A stretch of DNA of 64,000 nucleotides from Lenzites betulinus (GCA_022264855.1 JABYQU010000056.1:62001-126000); one strand, 5' to 3'; numbered from the stretch's first letter, positions 34,638 to 46,335 are shown. Program-made: numbers and translations. Notes: a model not told the origin generated them from the letters alone.

Positions 34638-35930
34638 TCAGGCGTTCTCTTTCAACAAATGGGGCTGCGATCCCAGCATCGTCGACCCCGAGGACATACT
34701 ACTATGGAAAGGGGACACATTAAGATTGCCCTTACCGCTAGCGTCATCCGAAGAAGTGCACGAGAACGTGGTCGCCAAAGCCGGATCGCGATGGTCGAAC
34801 CGCACCGAGCTCCCAGTCGCGCGATGCCTGCTCTCGACTGCGCGCCCCATAGCGACACGCAGGATGATAATCTCCGGGCTGATACACTGTGCAGGTACGT
34901 ATTGCGTCAGGCCACGATGTCTTTGTGAGGTTGGACGCGTGAGCGCGAGTGGCTCACCATGACTTGTCCGAGAATAGGAAGCACGAGGTGCTGGACATTG
35001 CTGTTCCGTGCGTACGTGATGATGAAAATCATTCCGGTGACTGCGTACGGCGTCGCAGACTCGAGCAGCATCGCCGCGATGGACACGTATGCCTTGCTGT
35101 GTTCGGGCCCGATGGAGTGCTTCGCGTTGTAGCTCATGTACAGCAGGCGGGTGACAAGAAGGAGCGTAAGGAGGATGTTGAGCCCGATCGAGATCGAGAA
35201 GTATGGGACCGAGAACACGACGCCTGTCGTCGACCAGAGGCTTGCGTCAGGGCGCGAAGTCTGGAAGACCGATAGGATAGACATCGCTATGGGTATGATA
35301 GGGTGAGTGACACGCACTATAAAATGCAACCAACATCTCTCACCAGTGGACGCCAGGTAAACTAGGAATGGGAATACAATAATCCAAAGGGAGTCCCACA
35401 CTATGTACGTTCTCCAGAGCTACACGAGAGATTAGATCTCGCTGGTGGGGCTCACGACACGTTGTATGCTTACCAGGAGCCCGTCGGCGAGAATTGGCTA
35501 CCACAAAGGAGACATTCCCTGCCACGAACTGCGGGTAGTTGGCAAGAACCCACGCATTCGGGCCCCCAGGATAATCCCGATGGTCGATAAACTGGAGCAA
35601 GATCAACTTCGTACTGTACGCGACGTTCATCGTGGCCATTGCGAAGAGGACAAAGATGAATCCCAGCAGTAGCCAGGGCCGTATATTCCCCCGGTAGTGC
35701 GATAGTCGGGCTCGTGCTGGGGTTATGTGGTAGATACACTGGGCGAAAACTGCGACATGGATGCCTGGCACACAGTGAACAAAATGTGTAAGTAACAGTA
35801 GCCATAGCAAGAGTGTGGCTTCAAACTACTAACCATAAGCAATTGCGCCCAGAACAGGACCTAATATCTCGGTGCGGTCGAGCGATAGTTCGGCAGCACT
35901 TGGTCCCGGTGAGAAAGATGGGTCGGGCAT
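34638..35930 (-). pseudogene. Agaricomycete 7TM-like membrane protein with one frame break
   Basis: Five exons on the minus strand (35930-35834, 35764-35474, 35419-35344, 35286-34958, 34886-34638). It starts MPDPSFSPGPSAAELSLDRT. About seven hydrophobic spans follow, including WLLLGFIFVLFAMATMNVAY, LWIIVFPFLVYLAST and FSISIGLNILLTLLLVTRLL. The layout matches a large unnamed Agaricomycete family whose conserved junction reads LADGLLLWR. Here that junction is out of frame: after VVAN the sequence needs one base fewer or two more to read LADGLL and to match the phase-0 start of exon 3. All other joins are in frame. It is either a recent pseudogene or a sequencing error near 35490. Function is unknown. 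Confidence 0.6.
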
Positions 35931-36558
35931 CGTGTGCGAGCTTGACCGCATGACCGTCCATAGAGCTCCGACTTTATGTCCGTAGCGCGATATTAGACTT
36001 CTGGTCAAGGTAATGTCATCTCCTAGTGGTGTGTTTCATCAAAGTCTAACTCGAGCCCCATGATGTACGGCGTAGGGCGAGGACTACGAGAACAGCCATC
36101 ACATCGCTACGGTGACACCAAGATAACATGACTGTCAAACAAGCTCCTGGCACATGATATTTTGCAGTGTGGTATGATTCACCGTCTGATAAATCGGACC
36201 TCTATACTGAGCGGCGCAAGAACATCCATGGTGCTGTCAAGTCAGTCATGGAAATTACTATGTGAGTGCACACGCCACACCGGCCCTCCAGTTCTCCAAG
36301 ACGTCGACAAACTTCAGTTAGGAACCGCAGCAGACTGGTACGGAGGGAGCATCATATTCAGAATCTCCGTAGTGCCGGCTTTAGCTTCCAAGAGTATACA
36401 TGCATACAGTCTAGCTCAGTCACAAGCCCCCCACACCCCCGCGCCCCCTCACATCAACAAAGCGCCCCACTGGACACAACCTGTACGCTGCCATCCATGT
36501 ATGAGACGAACTATACGAGTCGCAACACTATCTGATAGTACTGACTTATCTATCTTGC
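35931..36558. other. intergenic region
   Basis: About 630 bp upstream of the 7TM-like gene and downstream of secreted-peptide gene 2. No gene is seen. Confidence 0.4.
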
Positions 36559-36769
36559 TTAATAGACTGCCTCAGGAGCGAGGCTGTCTTCTCCAACCGT
36601 GCGGCGAACTGATATATCCAGATTAGTCTGAGCGGATGCGTCTCAGACCAGCGATACTGGGAGTACACTCACCCGTGTCGTGAGCGATATCACTTCCAAA
36701 AGGGACAGCGTTGACCGCAAGAGCCAAGACAGCACAGACGGAGACAGCGAGCTTGAAGGTGAAGTACAT
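36559..36769 (-). CDS. tiny secreted peptide (peptide 2)
   Basis: Two exons (36769-36673, 36608-36559) give 48 residues. The signal peptide is residues 1-21 (MYFTFKLAVSVCAVLALAV...), then NAVPFGSDIAHDT. After the phase-1 intron the end reads VRRTVGEDSLAPEAVY. The RR pair could be a Kex2-type cleavage site, which would release a C-terminal peptide ending in Tyr. A TATAAAAG box lies 60 bp upstream. Layout (signal exon, phase-1 intron, short second exon) matches the peptide genes at 32172 and 41244. The gene is too short to assign to a family. Confidence 0.5.
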
Positions 36770-36828
36770 TCTGCCAGTAGTAGTCTTGATATCAGAGGCG
36801 ATGCTTCATTACGCTTGAGAGCTGAGCA

Positions 36829-36836
36829 CTTTTATA
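36829..36836 (-). promoter_or_regulatory. TATA box of secreted-peptide gene 2
   Basis: TATAAAAG on the minus strand, 60-67 bp upstream of the ATG at 36769. Confidence 0.55.
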
Positions 36837-38064
36837 GCCGTACGGATGGCCGCCCTCGAGGATCCAGACCGATCACCGTACTTGAACCCAACCTCCACTC
36901 CCTGGCATTGCACTACTATTGGCAGCAACCCTTCATCTCAACGCTGTGGTAGGTTGACAGGCTCGGGCCGAGTGTATGCTTCTCTGGCGGCGAGGTCTTG
37001 CGAGGAATGGAACTGACTGATATGACAGGAAGTCAAAGCTCTGGAACTGTACGAACGCTAGCGATACTGTGTGGCATGTTCGGACTTCGATGATAGCCCT
37101 GTATGGATTTGACCATATCAATCCCCACCTTCTCATTTTGCAGCCTCCTCGGTACCTACACACGTACTCCAACAGTCTCATCATATGCTCACCAGGATGG
37201 TTTCGAGCAAGCGCTGTGGGAGGACATGTGGTGGTGCCACCGTCACGGAGCAACTCGAAGTGAGTACAAGTTGTTCCTGGCGTAGCCGCTGCTGCAGTCT
37301 AGGTGCGTCCCCTCTCCTCCGAGTCTTTCCCCGCGGAATGCGCGAAGTCCACTAGACTATCCATAGGATGTACAAAACGGTAGCACCGTACGAATGATAG
37401 GGCTGCCATGCTCAGATAACTACGTATATGACAGTGCAACCTCCATCCGCAGGTCTCGATTCGCACGAGAACTTCAAGAAGTGGCAGCCGCGGCCGAGTG
37501 TGACCCAGCCGCGTTGCTGCAACTCATCGGACATCCGCGGCCGCAGGCCCGCACTGCCTTCAAAGCGATAACATAACAGCAACTTCTGCTATGGTATTGC
37601 CGCGGGCGTGTGCTTCGAGGTCTCTAAGCACATGTGATACCACAATATCGAACTCACCTGTCACAATAGAGGTCTATGATAGATCTTCCTGAGCATGTGG
37701 ACGAAGCTTCTCCGAACTAACTAGTGGTACTCAGAACACCGCCTGCAGGTGGCCTGCGAGCCACAACGTTATTGGAATGACTCGTGACTAGCACGCCTAA
37801 CGTCGAAGCGTCCAACCGCTTTGCCTTCCCACCCGGCCGCAGCGGTGCAGCTATGTCGGTCACACCCCGGTGCCCTCAATCAAGTACATTGAAGGCTTGG
37901 GGCGAACGTTATCGTTGTATAGGTACACGTCTCCGCGCATTCGTTGCTCGTAGTCTCCGTAGGAATGATGGTTTAGTGTTAAAGGTACTCGTATGGCCCT
38001 GTCATATGTATGCTTAGTAGCTATGTCTACCATCACCAATACGAGGTCTTCCCCGATTACTCAC
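36837..38064. other. intergenic region
   Basis: About 1.2 kb with short motif-free open frames. No gene is seen. Confidence 0.4.
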
Positions 38065-38712
38065 CTATTTTGTTTGTTGCTGCCATGCCTCGTAGTTTTC
38101 CGTCACCGCATGGTAGATCGGTGCCCAGTCCTTGCATTCGTGCACGCCGTGCGTCCGCTCGACCTCGAAGTCCTTCGCCTCAAAATCGCCCGGCTCCAGG
38201 GCGAGGTCCGGGATGCAGAGGATGCTCTGCCGCACGTAGTTGAAGCAGTGTTTGACGTGCGCAAGCGCTATCGCGCCGGGCGTGAATCCCAGGTTGATCA
38301 TGCGCATGCAGTGCAGCTCGTGGTACGCGGACACGACGAAGGTGCGGTTGTCTGGCCCGAGGCGGACGTAGCCGTAGCCCGGCTCGGCGAGCGACAGCCA
38401 CTCTGCGTCCGAGGCGGCCCCGAGTGGCAGGTAGTGGACTGTTTCTTCAAACACTTGATGCACCGTGTCGACGCCTTGAAGGGGCGAGAAGAGTTCAGGG
38501 CGGTCATGCGCCTTGTATGCTATACGATGTGATTGTCAGCGACATACATAATGATGCAACAGTCAGAAACACTTACAGTAGTTGTGCGGTGACGGCTTTG
38601 ACTCAACGTTGAGCACCCGCGAGGGCTGTGCGGGCCATAAAATGAAGTGCGTAAGGTTGAGGGCACTCGCGGAGAGGAGCAGCAGGAGTGTGATCCTGTC
38701 TGAAAACATCAT
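38065..38712 (-). CDS. UstYa-like (DUF3328) putative oxidase, copy 1
   Basis: Two exons (38712-38577, 38519-38065) give 196 residues. A membrane anchor lies right after the start (residues 6-28, ITLLLLLSASALNLTHFILW). The lumenal domain has both signature motifs: YHELHCMRM (HxxHC) and HVKHCFNYVRQSILC (HCxxYxRQ). A CKDWAPIYHAV block comes near the end. UstYa-family proteins are copper- or iron-dependent oxidases; in ascomycete dikaritin clusters they close the peptide macrocycle or oxidise side chains. Basidiomycete members are mostly untested. The shorter start at 38712 puts the anchor at the N-terminus; an in-frame ATG at 38766 would add 18 residues. Lies beside hydrolase paralogue B. Confidence 0.8.
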
Positions 38713-39279
38713 GCATGAAGAGGGGGAACCAGCTGAAATGCGCAGGCCCTTGAGCGTACACCCCATCCTGGCCAGAGTTAGCGTACAGACGCTGCATGGT
38801 CACGGTAGCAGGTAGCAGACAAGCGGCTCGCCGCTGGAAACGGGACAATGGTATCAGCGGCTGCATCGCGCGCCACACCAGAAGGCTTGATACTCTTCTC
38901 GGGTCGCGTCCAGCTTCTCAGTGTGACTCGCGCTTTATCGCCATTACGCTTTGATCGGAGATGAATGCACAACGATGACAGTAGAGGGGTGCCTTCAATA
39001 TAGAATAAGATTCAGAAGATGCCTCCGACGCCTGATGGACACACGGGAATACGACGTACTAGGAAGAGACCTGAGTTATCCGAACCAGACGAAAACCGTA
39101 GGCCTACTGCGTCGGTTTAGAGGCATGCCGAATACACCGAATGTCGTCGGCAATATGCTTCTAGAGTTTGAAAGCTGCGCAAATGTGAGCCTGAAGCACG
39201 CTGACGATGGTAGATTACCCCCACTTGTGCCGGCTACCCAGTCGCCAATAGCCCCGCCGGTATCCCGCACTCACTTCCC
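38713..39279. other. divergent intergenic region
   Basis: About 570 bp between the UstYa-like gene (minus) and hydrolase B (plus). It probably carries both promoters. No gene is seen. Confidence 0.45.
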
Positions 39280-40227
39280 ATGTCCACCTCCACAACCCAA
39301 ATGTTAGAGGGCTTCATCGACTTCCCGTACGAAGGCGAAGTTCATCAAACCTACTACAAGGTCTTCGGAGACCTCCAGGACCGCTCCCGCACCCCAGTCG
39401 TCGTCATCCACGGAGGCCCTGGTCTCTCGCACGACTACCTCCTGCCCCTTGCAGACCTTACCGACCAGTCCTACCCCGTCATCCTGTACGACCAGATCGG
39501 CAATGCACGCTCGACGCACCTTTCGAACAAACCGCCGACGTTCTGGACCATTGAGCTCTTCATCGACGAACTCGAGAACCTCCTGAAGCAATTCGACATC
39601 CAGGACAAGTACCACATTGTCGGGCATTCGTGGGGCGGGATGCTAGCCTGCGAGTTTGTCGTCCGGAGACAGCCCCCAGGCCTTCGCCGCCTTGTCATCT
39701 CCGACTCCCCTCCGTCTCTCGCCCTTTGGAAGGACTCGAACGAGGAGATACTTCAGAGGTTCCCACAGACAGTGCGGGACGCGTTTGCGAAAGGTCTCGA
39801 GGATCGAGAAGGATACTGGAAGGCGCTCATAGAGGTACACTCGATTCACGGATGCAGGGTGCAGCCGTTTCCGAAAGACCTCGAGTACTCTCTCCTGCTG
39901 GTGTATGGGGAGCATGCCGACCGCACCGTTAGCGAGGCGCTGTGAGTGACGACGCGTGGCAAGCATGTGCATCCCAAACTCACCTCTCTGCGTAGGACCT
40001 TGAAGGATTGGACTATTATCGACCGCTTGCATTCCATTCACGTGCCCACCTTGATCGTCCACGGCCGCTACGACATCGCACAGGAAAGGGTCATGAAACC
40101 ATTTGCTGACAACATTCAAGATTCGAAGTGGCACATTTTAGAGAACTCAAGCCACACGCCGTTCTGGGAAGAGAGAGCGGAGTATATAGGTGTTGTCGGT
40201 GCGTTCCTGGCAGGAGAGAGTGTTTAG
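39280..40227 (+). CDS. alpha/beta-hydrolase, proline-iminopeptidase/amino-acid amidase type (paralogue B)
   Basis: Two exons (39280-39941, 39996-40227) give 297 residues. Landmarks are VVVIHGGPGLSHDY, YDQIGNARS, VGHSWGGMLA (nucleophile Ser), GRYDIAQE (acid) and SSHTPFW (His). It is predicted to be cytosolic. A peptidase of this type could trim N-terminal residues from a peptide or hydrolyse an amide. It is divergent from the UstYa-like gene at 38065 across 567 bp, so the two may share regulation. It is very close to paralogue C at 45387, especially in the first 230 coding bases (see findings). The intron position equals that of paralogues A and C. Confidence 0.87.
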
Positions 40228-41243
40228 GTATCAGTGGACTCCGTGACATCATATGAGTTGGCATAGTACCCACCTTCATGTCTTGGCCTGAGTCGTAGAT
40301 AGGAAACTACAGACCGTCCACTGAATATAGCCGGATGTGAAGCAGAGAGTGCACAGGGGATGGTTTTGCATCCTTCCACCGTCACGCGTCATCTCGCACA
40401 GAGCACACTCCCGACGACTAATCCAGATGGCCGAACATTACATGCGAAACAAGATGCACCGGTCCCCTTCGTGATATAACGCTTGGCAGAGCACGGCCGC
40501 CGACGGTGCGAACAACGGCCGGGCAGTACATCAAGCTGTAGGAATAAACGACGACTCGGATGCGTCACGCATGCGCGAGCGACGGCACCTGGTGCGGTGC
40601 GGATTGACGTGCACTATGATGAGAAACGGTAATGAATCCGGGTGAGCAAGCGCTGTGATCATGAGCGGGGCCAGACAACGAGTAACTTGGAGGAACGGGA
40701 CCCTGCGGAGTCCTCGTAGCAGACAGTAGTACTCGGAAGAGCTCGGGAAGCGCCATTTGAATTCGGGAGCGGTCGGAGCGGTAAGGTGGCTGTGCTCTCT
40801 CGGAGTTCAAACGTTCAACGTTCAAGTTTTCGACCTGGTATACTTATCGGCTCGATGGTCGAATGCCGTATAGGAACCGAGACAGGTATAGTCCTTAATC
40901 TGTCAGAGTGCGCTCACTACTGCAGGTGAGTGATTCGGGATGGTTCAGGTGAGAGCTTGAAGTTGTCACCGGTGCTACGATTAACGAAAATGTAGGCTGA
41001 CATACTAACTCACAGTATCCGCTCTTGAAGCGGGGGTGTGACATGCGCACTGAAGGTTTTGTACAATTTATGGATACTTCACAAGCGAATCACGACACCC
41101 TACTACTTCCCCGGACCGCCTGCCCTGCTATCATCACAAAACGTTCCAAGCCGATGACCACTATGCATTTACTACTTCGACTCTGTAATAATGAACTCCT
41201 ATCAATAAGTGGCTCCGGTTGACAGGCACAGATGTCATACCGT
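40228..41243. other. intergenic region
   Basis: About 1 kb. No gene is seen. Confidence 0.4.
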
Positions 41244-41463
41244 TTAGAAGAGGCAGGCCGACGACTCGAGCTCGGTGGATCCCTCGCAGAAAGGGGGGCT
41301 TGCGGAAGATTCGTCTTCAAAGGTCCACATACAAGAGTCAGATGCGTAACATCTCGTGTGCCAAGAATCGGGACGACTTACCGCGGACGTAGCTGTCAGC
41401 GGGAAGTGCGTTCGCCGCGAGAGCGAAGACAGAGAGGAGGACGGCGATGAAGGTGAATTGCAT
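41244..41463 (-). CDS. tiny secreted peptide (peptide 3)
   Basis: Two exons (41463-41382, 41314-41244) give 50 residues. The signal peptide is about residues 1-19 (MQFTFIAVLLSVFALAANA), then LPADSYVR. After the phase-1 intron the end is Ser/Glu-rich with two cysteines (DESSASPPFC...SSACLF). The first exon is 82 nt and ends in phase 1, the same as peptide 1. A TATA-like CATAAAAG lies about 80 bp upstream. It sits between hydrolase B and the single-span membrane protein. Function is unknown; possible roles are a small secreted effector-like protein or a processed precursor. Confidence 0.55.
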
Positions 41464-41539
41464 GGTTGCTGTTGTATGCGAGATGTTTTCTGACTCGGAT
41501 GTGGGGGCTTGGATAGAGGACTCCCTGGATGCACGCAGG

Positions 41540-41547
41540 CTTTTATG
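41540..41547 (-). promoter_or_regulatory. TATA-like box of secreted-peptide gene 3
   Basis: CATAAAAG on the minus strand, 77-84 bp upstream of the ATG at 41463. Confidence 0.5.
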
Positions 41548-42667
41548 GGATTTTCTATGTTCCAAGGTTTGGAGTCCTTTGGTGCATGGAGAGACCGTCC
41601 ATCCCTACCGAACGCCCACGCAGCTTGGAGATGCTGTGATAAAATCATGGGTTATCTGGGCGCAGTGCGGTGCGTCTTTCCGAACGTCTGATCACGTATA
41701 GGGAAGACTGAGAACACTAGGCGCAGTGCAGGTCGCTCATAACGCGGATTTGCACCGTGTCTCAGATCATGGCGCTAGATCGGCTGAGCTCAATCCTTTC
41801 GCTGAGGTTGTCACGATCGTAAGTTTCTCAACTGCTATCAGCGCGTGCATAAATTGACCCCGTCATCTATATTGAACAGCGTCATCTATACAATATTCCG
41901 TTCAAAAGGCTCAGAACTGCACGGCGGATTGGCCGCTCGATGTCTGCAAACGGCAGCCGTTAGCACAGGTAGTTGAGTGGGTGGATAGGGCGCCGACACT
42001 ATTGCTCACACGATGTGGTCTTTGTTCGAGCAGATTTGATTTCTTGCTATGTACGCGCTCCGCCAGTGACCATTGAGGTCACCTGAGGTTGGAACACTCA
42101 CTAGGGCGCGACTGCGATGGTTTCGATCATTCCGCAAGCGCGCCGTGGAGTGAACTTCTGCGGCGATGACTGTCCAGGATTCTCCGATGGACCTCGGTAG
42201 GCCAGCACCATGCATAGAAGAGCGCTGTAAGAATGGAAGCTGACCGTATGTGACCGACCTACGGGATACTAACCCTTCCTTTCTACTGTGGTTTTCAGGG
42301 CCTTCAATCCAGACGCCAGAGCGGACACATGCCCCCGGGGCTAAGGGTTGCGAGTGGAAGTACCGTGGACTTACTTCGTGTGTCTCTCGAACAGGCGTGG
42401 AGACATCGAGTCACTCATGAACTGGGTGTTCACATCGGTCTCACAAGGAGGTTACGCGCTGCACTACTCCTAGACTTGAAGTTTTTTTTTGGCTCGTGCG
42501 CTCTCCGAAGCAGGACGACACTACTACAAGGTGCACTGAAATTGTCACTACTAGTAGTACGTTAACCACTTTCTAGGAAACAGGAGTCGAGGACTGAACT
42601 ATGTATACACCTGTCAAGACGGGCGTCAGTGGGTTCTACAAACTGAATGGCAGTCGTATCTGAGGAA
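41548..42667. other. intergenic region
   Basis: About 1.1 kb. It includes a T-run at 42482. No gene is seen. Confidence 0.4.
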
Positions 42668-43580
42668 CTAACCGCCTACGGGTTTCACTCGTCGACTCTG
42701 CCAAAATTCGACGAGGCATGCGGCGTTGACGTTTGAACACGCAAGTTCGATAGTCGTGAACTTGCCTGACGGGCAGCGGAATTCTGGGGACTGCCGGGAG
42801 CCGGAAGCTGGGAACGGTAAAGTCGCCAAGAGGGTACGGCGACGAGGAGCACGCGCGAGAAGCGCTCCGCGGATGTCCTGCGCGAGCTCCTCCGTGTCCT
42901 CCAACGCCCATATGTCGATCATGCTGTGCTCGACAAGGTCGATGTCGGGCTGGAACTTCTCCGTCTCCACAGGCAGCGAGAGGTTCACTACGCAGCTTTC
43001 CATGGCGTAGTCGAGGGTGCGGAACTGGACGAGCGTCGACACCTTATAGCCTTGAGGGTGAGCATGTTAGGCCTAGCGCGTCTGGGCTGCACTCACAGAT
43101 GCGGACACGCGGATTTGTCGGTCATCTGGGAAGACCGTGCCAAACACGGTGGGCCCGCTCCTATGGGCCTCGAGCTGCATGCTGCGCTCCGGGTCCTCGG
43201 CGCTGAAGTGCAAGACGACTTGAGGGAAGTTGACGACTGGAGGAAACACCTGAGTCGTGTTGCGCAAAATATTGTCCAGGTAAAAGTAGGGGTTCGGTCG
43301 AACGACGAGTGAAGCGACTTGCTCGTCGTGAGAGTTCCACAGTGCGTTGAAGAAGAGAATGATTGACAGTATCGTGGTGAGTGTGACTCCGGCTGTACTC
43401 CACAAGATGAAGTTGTCTGACTCTATTGTGATGTAAAACAGGTGCATTGTAGGTGAGGGTCGAGCGCGGATGCGTACGTGTTTGCCTGCGGCGAGAGACG
43501 GTGGGCTCCACCTGTTCTTTCAACAGGGGCTCGTCGCACTCTGCTGACGGGAGCGCAACATAGTCGGCTGAGGACCTCAT
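42668..43580 (-). CDS. single-span membrane protein of unknown function
   Basis: Three exons (43580-43478, 43422-43097, 43042-42668) give 267 residues. A cytosolic Glu/Arg-rich start (MRSSADYVALPSAECDEPLL) is followed by one membrane span (residues 40-62, LWSTAGVTLTTILSIILFFNALW). The beta-rich outer domain contains VVRPNPYFYLDNI, FRTLDYAMESCVVNLSLP, MIDIWALED and a C-terminal CPSGKFTTIELAC...CLVEFW pair that may be disulphide-linked. I have the impression of a common Agaricomycete family but cannot name it. A phase-0 acceptor at 43043 is required; the nearer CAAG would break the frame. It lies between secreted-peptide gene 3 and UstYa copy 2. Confidence 0.7.
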
Positions 43581-44203
43581 GATGTCTTGGGCCAGGAGTG
43601 AATCTGCAGGACCAGTGGGCGAACAACTTGAAGGGAATGACCCTGGCGATGCTGCGTCTTCGGCACACACTCTCCTCCACAGATTAAGGATAGAGCCGCA
43701 CAATCTTACCTGCAGGGCGGCTTGTACATCCGATCGGATGTCCGAAGCGAATACGCAGTACGGAAAAGAAGGCACCTGCTCCCACTGGTACGCATCTGGC
43801 AGTACAGCCCCCATTGACAGGCCCCGGCCACACGAGGGCTTCAAGAACTGAAGAAGCAGTTGTGAAGAGCGTCTCGGAGGTTGTCAGCGCTGGGCCACAG
43901 TACTTCGAGCGGTAACGAAGCCGTCATTCTGATTTCATGCCGTTGTGCAGTCCTCGTGGAGGTCCCTCTATGCATATCAGTAACCCCGGATTTATCGCTG
44001 TCAAACTTGAGTTAGTTTGCGCGCTGTCCTGAACATGTGGACGGCTCGGAAGCTCCGATGCAAGCCACTGACAACTGACCACAGCGGCCGCGGCATCCCG
44101 CATGCATCAGATGGTTGGTACTCACCGCATCATAACGTGTGGCCTCTCTGCCCCGAACGCATCTACCCAAAGTCGCACCCTACGTACGCTTTTGCAGTTG
44201 ATC
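43581..44203. other. divergent intergenic region
   Basis: About 620 bp between the single-span protein (minus) and UstYa copy 2 (plus). No gene is seen. Confidence 0.45.
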
Positions 44204-44859
44204 ATGGCGGTCTCCCCTGCCGTGCGTTCACTGTCGTTGCTGCTCTTTGTTGTCAATTGCGCCGTCCTCTTTGCGCGATATGTCTACCATCCATCAGTAT
44301 CGCGGAACGACGCCTTGAAGGAGGAATACAGTGGGTACACCAGATCGTATTGCATGATTGCACAGAGCTAACCATCTTCGCAGCTTATAGAGGCGACGAC
44401 TATCCGTTGACATGGCCGCTTTCGCCTCTACAAACGGCCCACCTCTCCCACGAGGATAGCTTCCACTACACCCTCGACACCGACCTCGGGGTTGCGGAGT
44501 GGAACGCCACGCTCCCGCCAGGCGGCACGGTCCTCCACCTCGGGCCCGACCGCCGCCCCTTCACGCTGTCGTTGTTCCACCAGCTTCGATGCCTGAACGT
44601 CGTCCGTGACACGGTCGTCCACATAGCACAGGACCCGTCGGCAGCCGCGACGCTCCGCAGCGCCCGCCTGGTGGAGCATTGCATGAACTACCTGCGGCAA
44701 GGGGTCTTGTGTAGGGGTGACTTGCGCCTTGAGACGGTGCACGCGTACCCGGCCCCGAAGGTCACCGTGTCGGACGTCACCCATACGTGCAAGGATTGGA
44801 GCGCGGTGTACAGGGCTGCCGAGGACAAATTTTATCAGTACGCGAGGAGTGAGGAATGA
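44204..44859 (+). CDS. UstYa-like (DUF3328) protein, copy 2, with altered first motif
   Basis: Two exons (44204-44330, 44384-44859) give 200 residues. The membrane anchor is at residues 7-27 (VRSLSLLLFVVNCAVLFARYV). The lumenal domain has LFHQLRCLNV where the family has HxxHC, so the second histidine is Arg. The second motif EHCMNYLRQGVLC is intact. CKDWSAVYRAAEDKF ends the domain as in copy 1. The exon layout (phase-1 intron after about 42-45 codons) also matches copy 1. Known UstYa enzymes need both motifs for metal binding, so this copy may be inactive or act as a partner subunit, as some UstYa/UstYb pairs do. Confidence 0.8.
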
Positions 44860-45386
44860 CAAAATCATGGGAGGTACGCGTGCGGAAGCCTCGGTCCTCT
44901 TCGCATTGCTCATGTGTGGTATCCCTAGGTACCGGGCCTCTGCGCTACATATATTCAGGGACACACGTTGAGTAAAGTTGCCGTTCTCATTATCGAGCTC
45001 GCTGCAGGCTACCGCACCTAGTATGGGTCGTCGTATTTCGAATTCATTGACATGGCGGGTTGGATATAGGGAATGTATGTGTACTACCTTTTCATTGATG
45101 GGGGCGAGTAATCGGTTGTATGTACTGTGTATGGGCGTACGACTTAGTAGACGTCCGCACAGCGCCGAAGCGCTGATGATCGAACAGGCCGACTCACCAA
45201 GAAAAGGTCTGGTTGATGTGGGCAGCATGCACTAGCATGCACTGCCTGCTAGTCTCAGAAACGTCATCATGAGGCCAAAGATCGAGATGTTATCTGCAGT
45301 AAGCTGCAGTGGTAAAAGCATGCAGGAGTGCACCCTCACTTTACGCCGGCCATCCAGCTGCGATCACCCCCGCTAGCTCGCGCCCC
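44860..45386. other. intergenic region
   Basis: About 530 bp between UstYa copy 2 and hydrolase C, both on the plus strand. No gene is seen. Confidence 0.45.
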
Positions 45387-46335
45387 ATGCCTACCTCAGC
45401 TCAGGCGACCAATGGCTTCATCGACTTCCCGTACGAAGGCGAAGTTCACCAAACCTACTACAAGGTCTTCGGAGGCCTTCAGGACCGCTCCCGCACCCCA
45501 GTGGTCGTCATCCACGGAGGCCCTGGTCTCTCGCACGACTACCTCCTGCCCCTTGCAGACCTTGCCGACCAGTCCTACCCCGTCATCCTGTACGACCAGA
45601 TCGGCAATGCACGCTCGACGCACCTTCCAAACAAACCGCCAACGTTCTGGACAATTGATCTCTTCATCGACGAGCTCGAGAACCTCCTGAAGCATTTCGA
45701 CATACAGGACAAGTACCACATTGTCGGACATTCGTGGGGCGGGATGCTAGCCTGCGAGGTCGTCGCGCGAAGACAGCCCCCCGGCCTTCGTCGGCTCGTC
45801 ATCTCTGACTCCCCGCCGTCTACCGCCTTATGGGGGCAGTCGTTCATGGAGCTCCTCCAGAAATTCCCTCAAGAGGTACAGGATGCCATCGCAAAAGGAT
45901 TCGAGGATCGAGAGCGGTACTGGAACGCGCTCTTGGAGGTGTATGCGGTCCATGGTTGTAGAGCGAAGCCGTTTCCGAAAGACCTCGAATACTCGCTTCT
46001 GCAAGTCTACGGGGAGGATGCCGATCGTACCGTTGAAGATGCCCCGTGAGTGGCGGTTTTCAGCGAAAGTGTGCGTCTAATACTCACCTGTCTGCGCTAG
46101 GATTTTGAGCAAGTGGACTATCATCGACCGCTTGTCCTCTATCAAAATACCCACCTTGATCATCAACGGCCGTTTCGACATCGCACAAGAGAAGATCGTG
46201 AAGCCATTCGCGGACAATATCCCGAACTCGAAGTGGCGTATCTTCGAGAAATCAAGCCATACGCCGTTTTGGGAAGAGAGGGAGGAGTACATGCAGGTCG
46301 TCGGGGAGTTCCTTGCGGACCAGGGGAGTAGTTGA
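45387..46335 (+). CDS. alpha/beta-hydrolase, proline-iminopeptidase/amino-acid amidase type (paralogue C)
   Basis: Two exons (45387-46045, 46101-46335) give 297 residues. Landmarks are VVVIHGGPGLSHDY, YDQIGNARS, VGHSWGGMLA, GRFDIAQE and SSHTPFW, so the Ser-Asp-His triad is complete. The ATG at 45387 gives MPTSAQATNGF, matching the start of paralogue B; a longer in-frame start at 45309 is less likely. It is almost identical to B over about 230 bp and more diverged after that. It follows UstYa copy 2, as paralogue B adjoins UstYa copy 1, so the UstYa-hydrolase pairing occurs twice. Confidence 0.87.
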
